Positions 63,841-64,000 of a stretch of DNA of 64,000 nucleotides are shown here, piece after piece. A model generated the notes under the pieces. The model searched no databases, was not told the origin of the DNA, and saw nothing but the letters and a program-made list of their open reading frames with translations. Source of the DNA: Aquidulcibacter paucihalophilus (GTDB lineage Bacteria; Pseudomonadota; Alphaproteobacteria; Caulobacterales; Aquidulcibacteraceae). Both the position numbers and the translations under genes were made by a program. The DNA is taken from the NCBI RefSeq assembly GCF_002105465.1, contig NZ_NCSQ01000168.1:1-64000 (forward strand). The letters run 5' to 3'. How positions within the stretch are numbered: the stretch's first letter is position 1; every line of letters begins with the position of its first letter.

Positions 63841-64000
63841 ATGGAACTGCCACCTAATGTGCTGTCGCAAAGCTGTGCCTCGCGCCGATATCTGGCACTG
63901 GTTGCGAGTAAATGGTCGCTGCTGGTGATCAATGCCCTCGATGATGGACCCGCGCGCAATAGTTTCCTCATGCGTAAAGTGGGAGGCATTTCGCAAAAGA
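63841..64000 (+). CDS. HxlR-family transcriptional regulator (start only)
   Basis: The first 53 codons of a winged-helix regulator. CASRRYLALVASKWSLLVINALDDGPARNSFLMRKVGGISQK matches the HxlR pattern KWTLLIL..L..GP.RF.ELRR.IPGISQK. GGAG precedes the ATG. Such proteins respond to redox or aldehyde stress, but the sensor residues cannot be judged because the window ends here. C12 might be a redox cysteine, which is conserved in several family members. Confidence 0.85.
   Translation, partial: MELPPNVLSQSCASRRYLALVASKWSLLVINALDDGPARNSFLMRKVGGISQK

Overview
The window is chromosomal DNA from an alphaproteobacterium. The evidence is gene order: dgt, a SPOR protein, nagZ, scpA, scpB, tatA, tatB, tatC; and pyrB, a degenerate pyrC, plsY, dprA, topA, rnr. 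The BamF-type lipoprotein, the NDUFAF5-like methyltransferase beside comF and the GcvA-type LysR regulators agree. The arrangement resembles Caulobacterales/Hyphomonadaceae-type genomes, but genus and family are not resolved from sequence alone.

Region 1, 1-14771, is a mobile accessory island abutting the 3' end of a tRNA-Lys(CTT) gene at 14772-14847. It holds, all on the minus strand except one micro-ORF: a 3'-truncated MmeI-like DNA methyltransferase; a MOB-F mobilisation module (TrwC/TraI-like relaxase, TrwB-like coupling protein, small TrwA-like protein); a likely oriT at 7664-7726 whose core matches the F-plasmid nic core as remembered; an AlpA-type regulator with a coupled unknown gene; an unknown two-helix membrane protein; an Mrr-type restriction endonuclease; an HNH endonuclease gene broken by one in-frame TGA with a coupled 70-residue ORF; a 46-residue Lys/Pro-rich ORF on the plus strand; and an unknown 331-residue protein. 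No mating-pair-formation genes and no integrase are visible. The best reading is an integrative and mobilisable element carrying restriction/defence cargo, with its other end to the left of the window.

Region 2, 14848-31804, is mixed chromosomal content: a secreted aromatic/basic protein, a lone Hpt phosphotransfer protein, AroQ-type chorismate mutase, a LysR/aminotransferase divergent pair, an acyltransferase-3, a DctA/GltP-type symporter, a small lipoprotein, a TadG-like protein with a VWA domain, an HPP protein, a serine hydrolase, a trmFO/EEP/enoyl-CoA hydratase gene string, exonuclease III and a nitroreductase.

Region 3, 31805-45841, holds housekeeping clusters: erpA divergent from dgt; SPOR, nagZ, scpAB and tatABC forward; then rnr, topA, dprA and plsY in reverse. 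These serve Fe-S maturation, nucleotide pools, cell wall recycling, chromosome condensation, protein export, RNA decay and DNA topology.

Region 4, 45875-64000, has a long reverse-strand run (lspA, bamF, mutL, Nudix, methyltransferase, pyrB, pyrC-like), then argJ, mutT and a lone Flp pilin, the NDUFAF5-like methyltransferase, comF, a CPBP protease, an RluB-type pseudouridine synthase, a second acyltransferase-3, trmJ, icd with two terminator hairpins, a DUF4345-like membrane protein and the start of an HxlR-type regulator.

The most interesting signals are the oriT with its symmetric GTATAC operators, the MOB-F element without MPF or integrase, the TGA-interrupted HNH gene with its coupled ORF, the 46-residue ORF beside a perfect 12-bp hairpin, the pseudo-dihydroorotase in the pyr operon, and the orphan flp gene.
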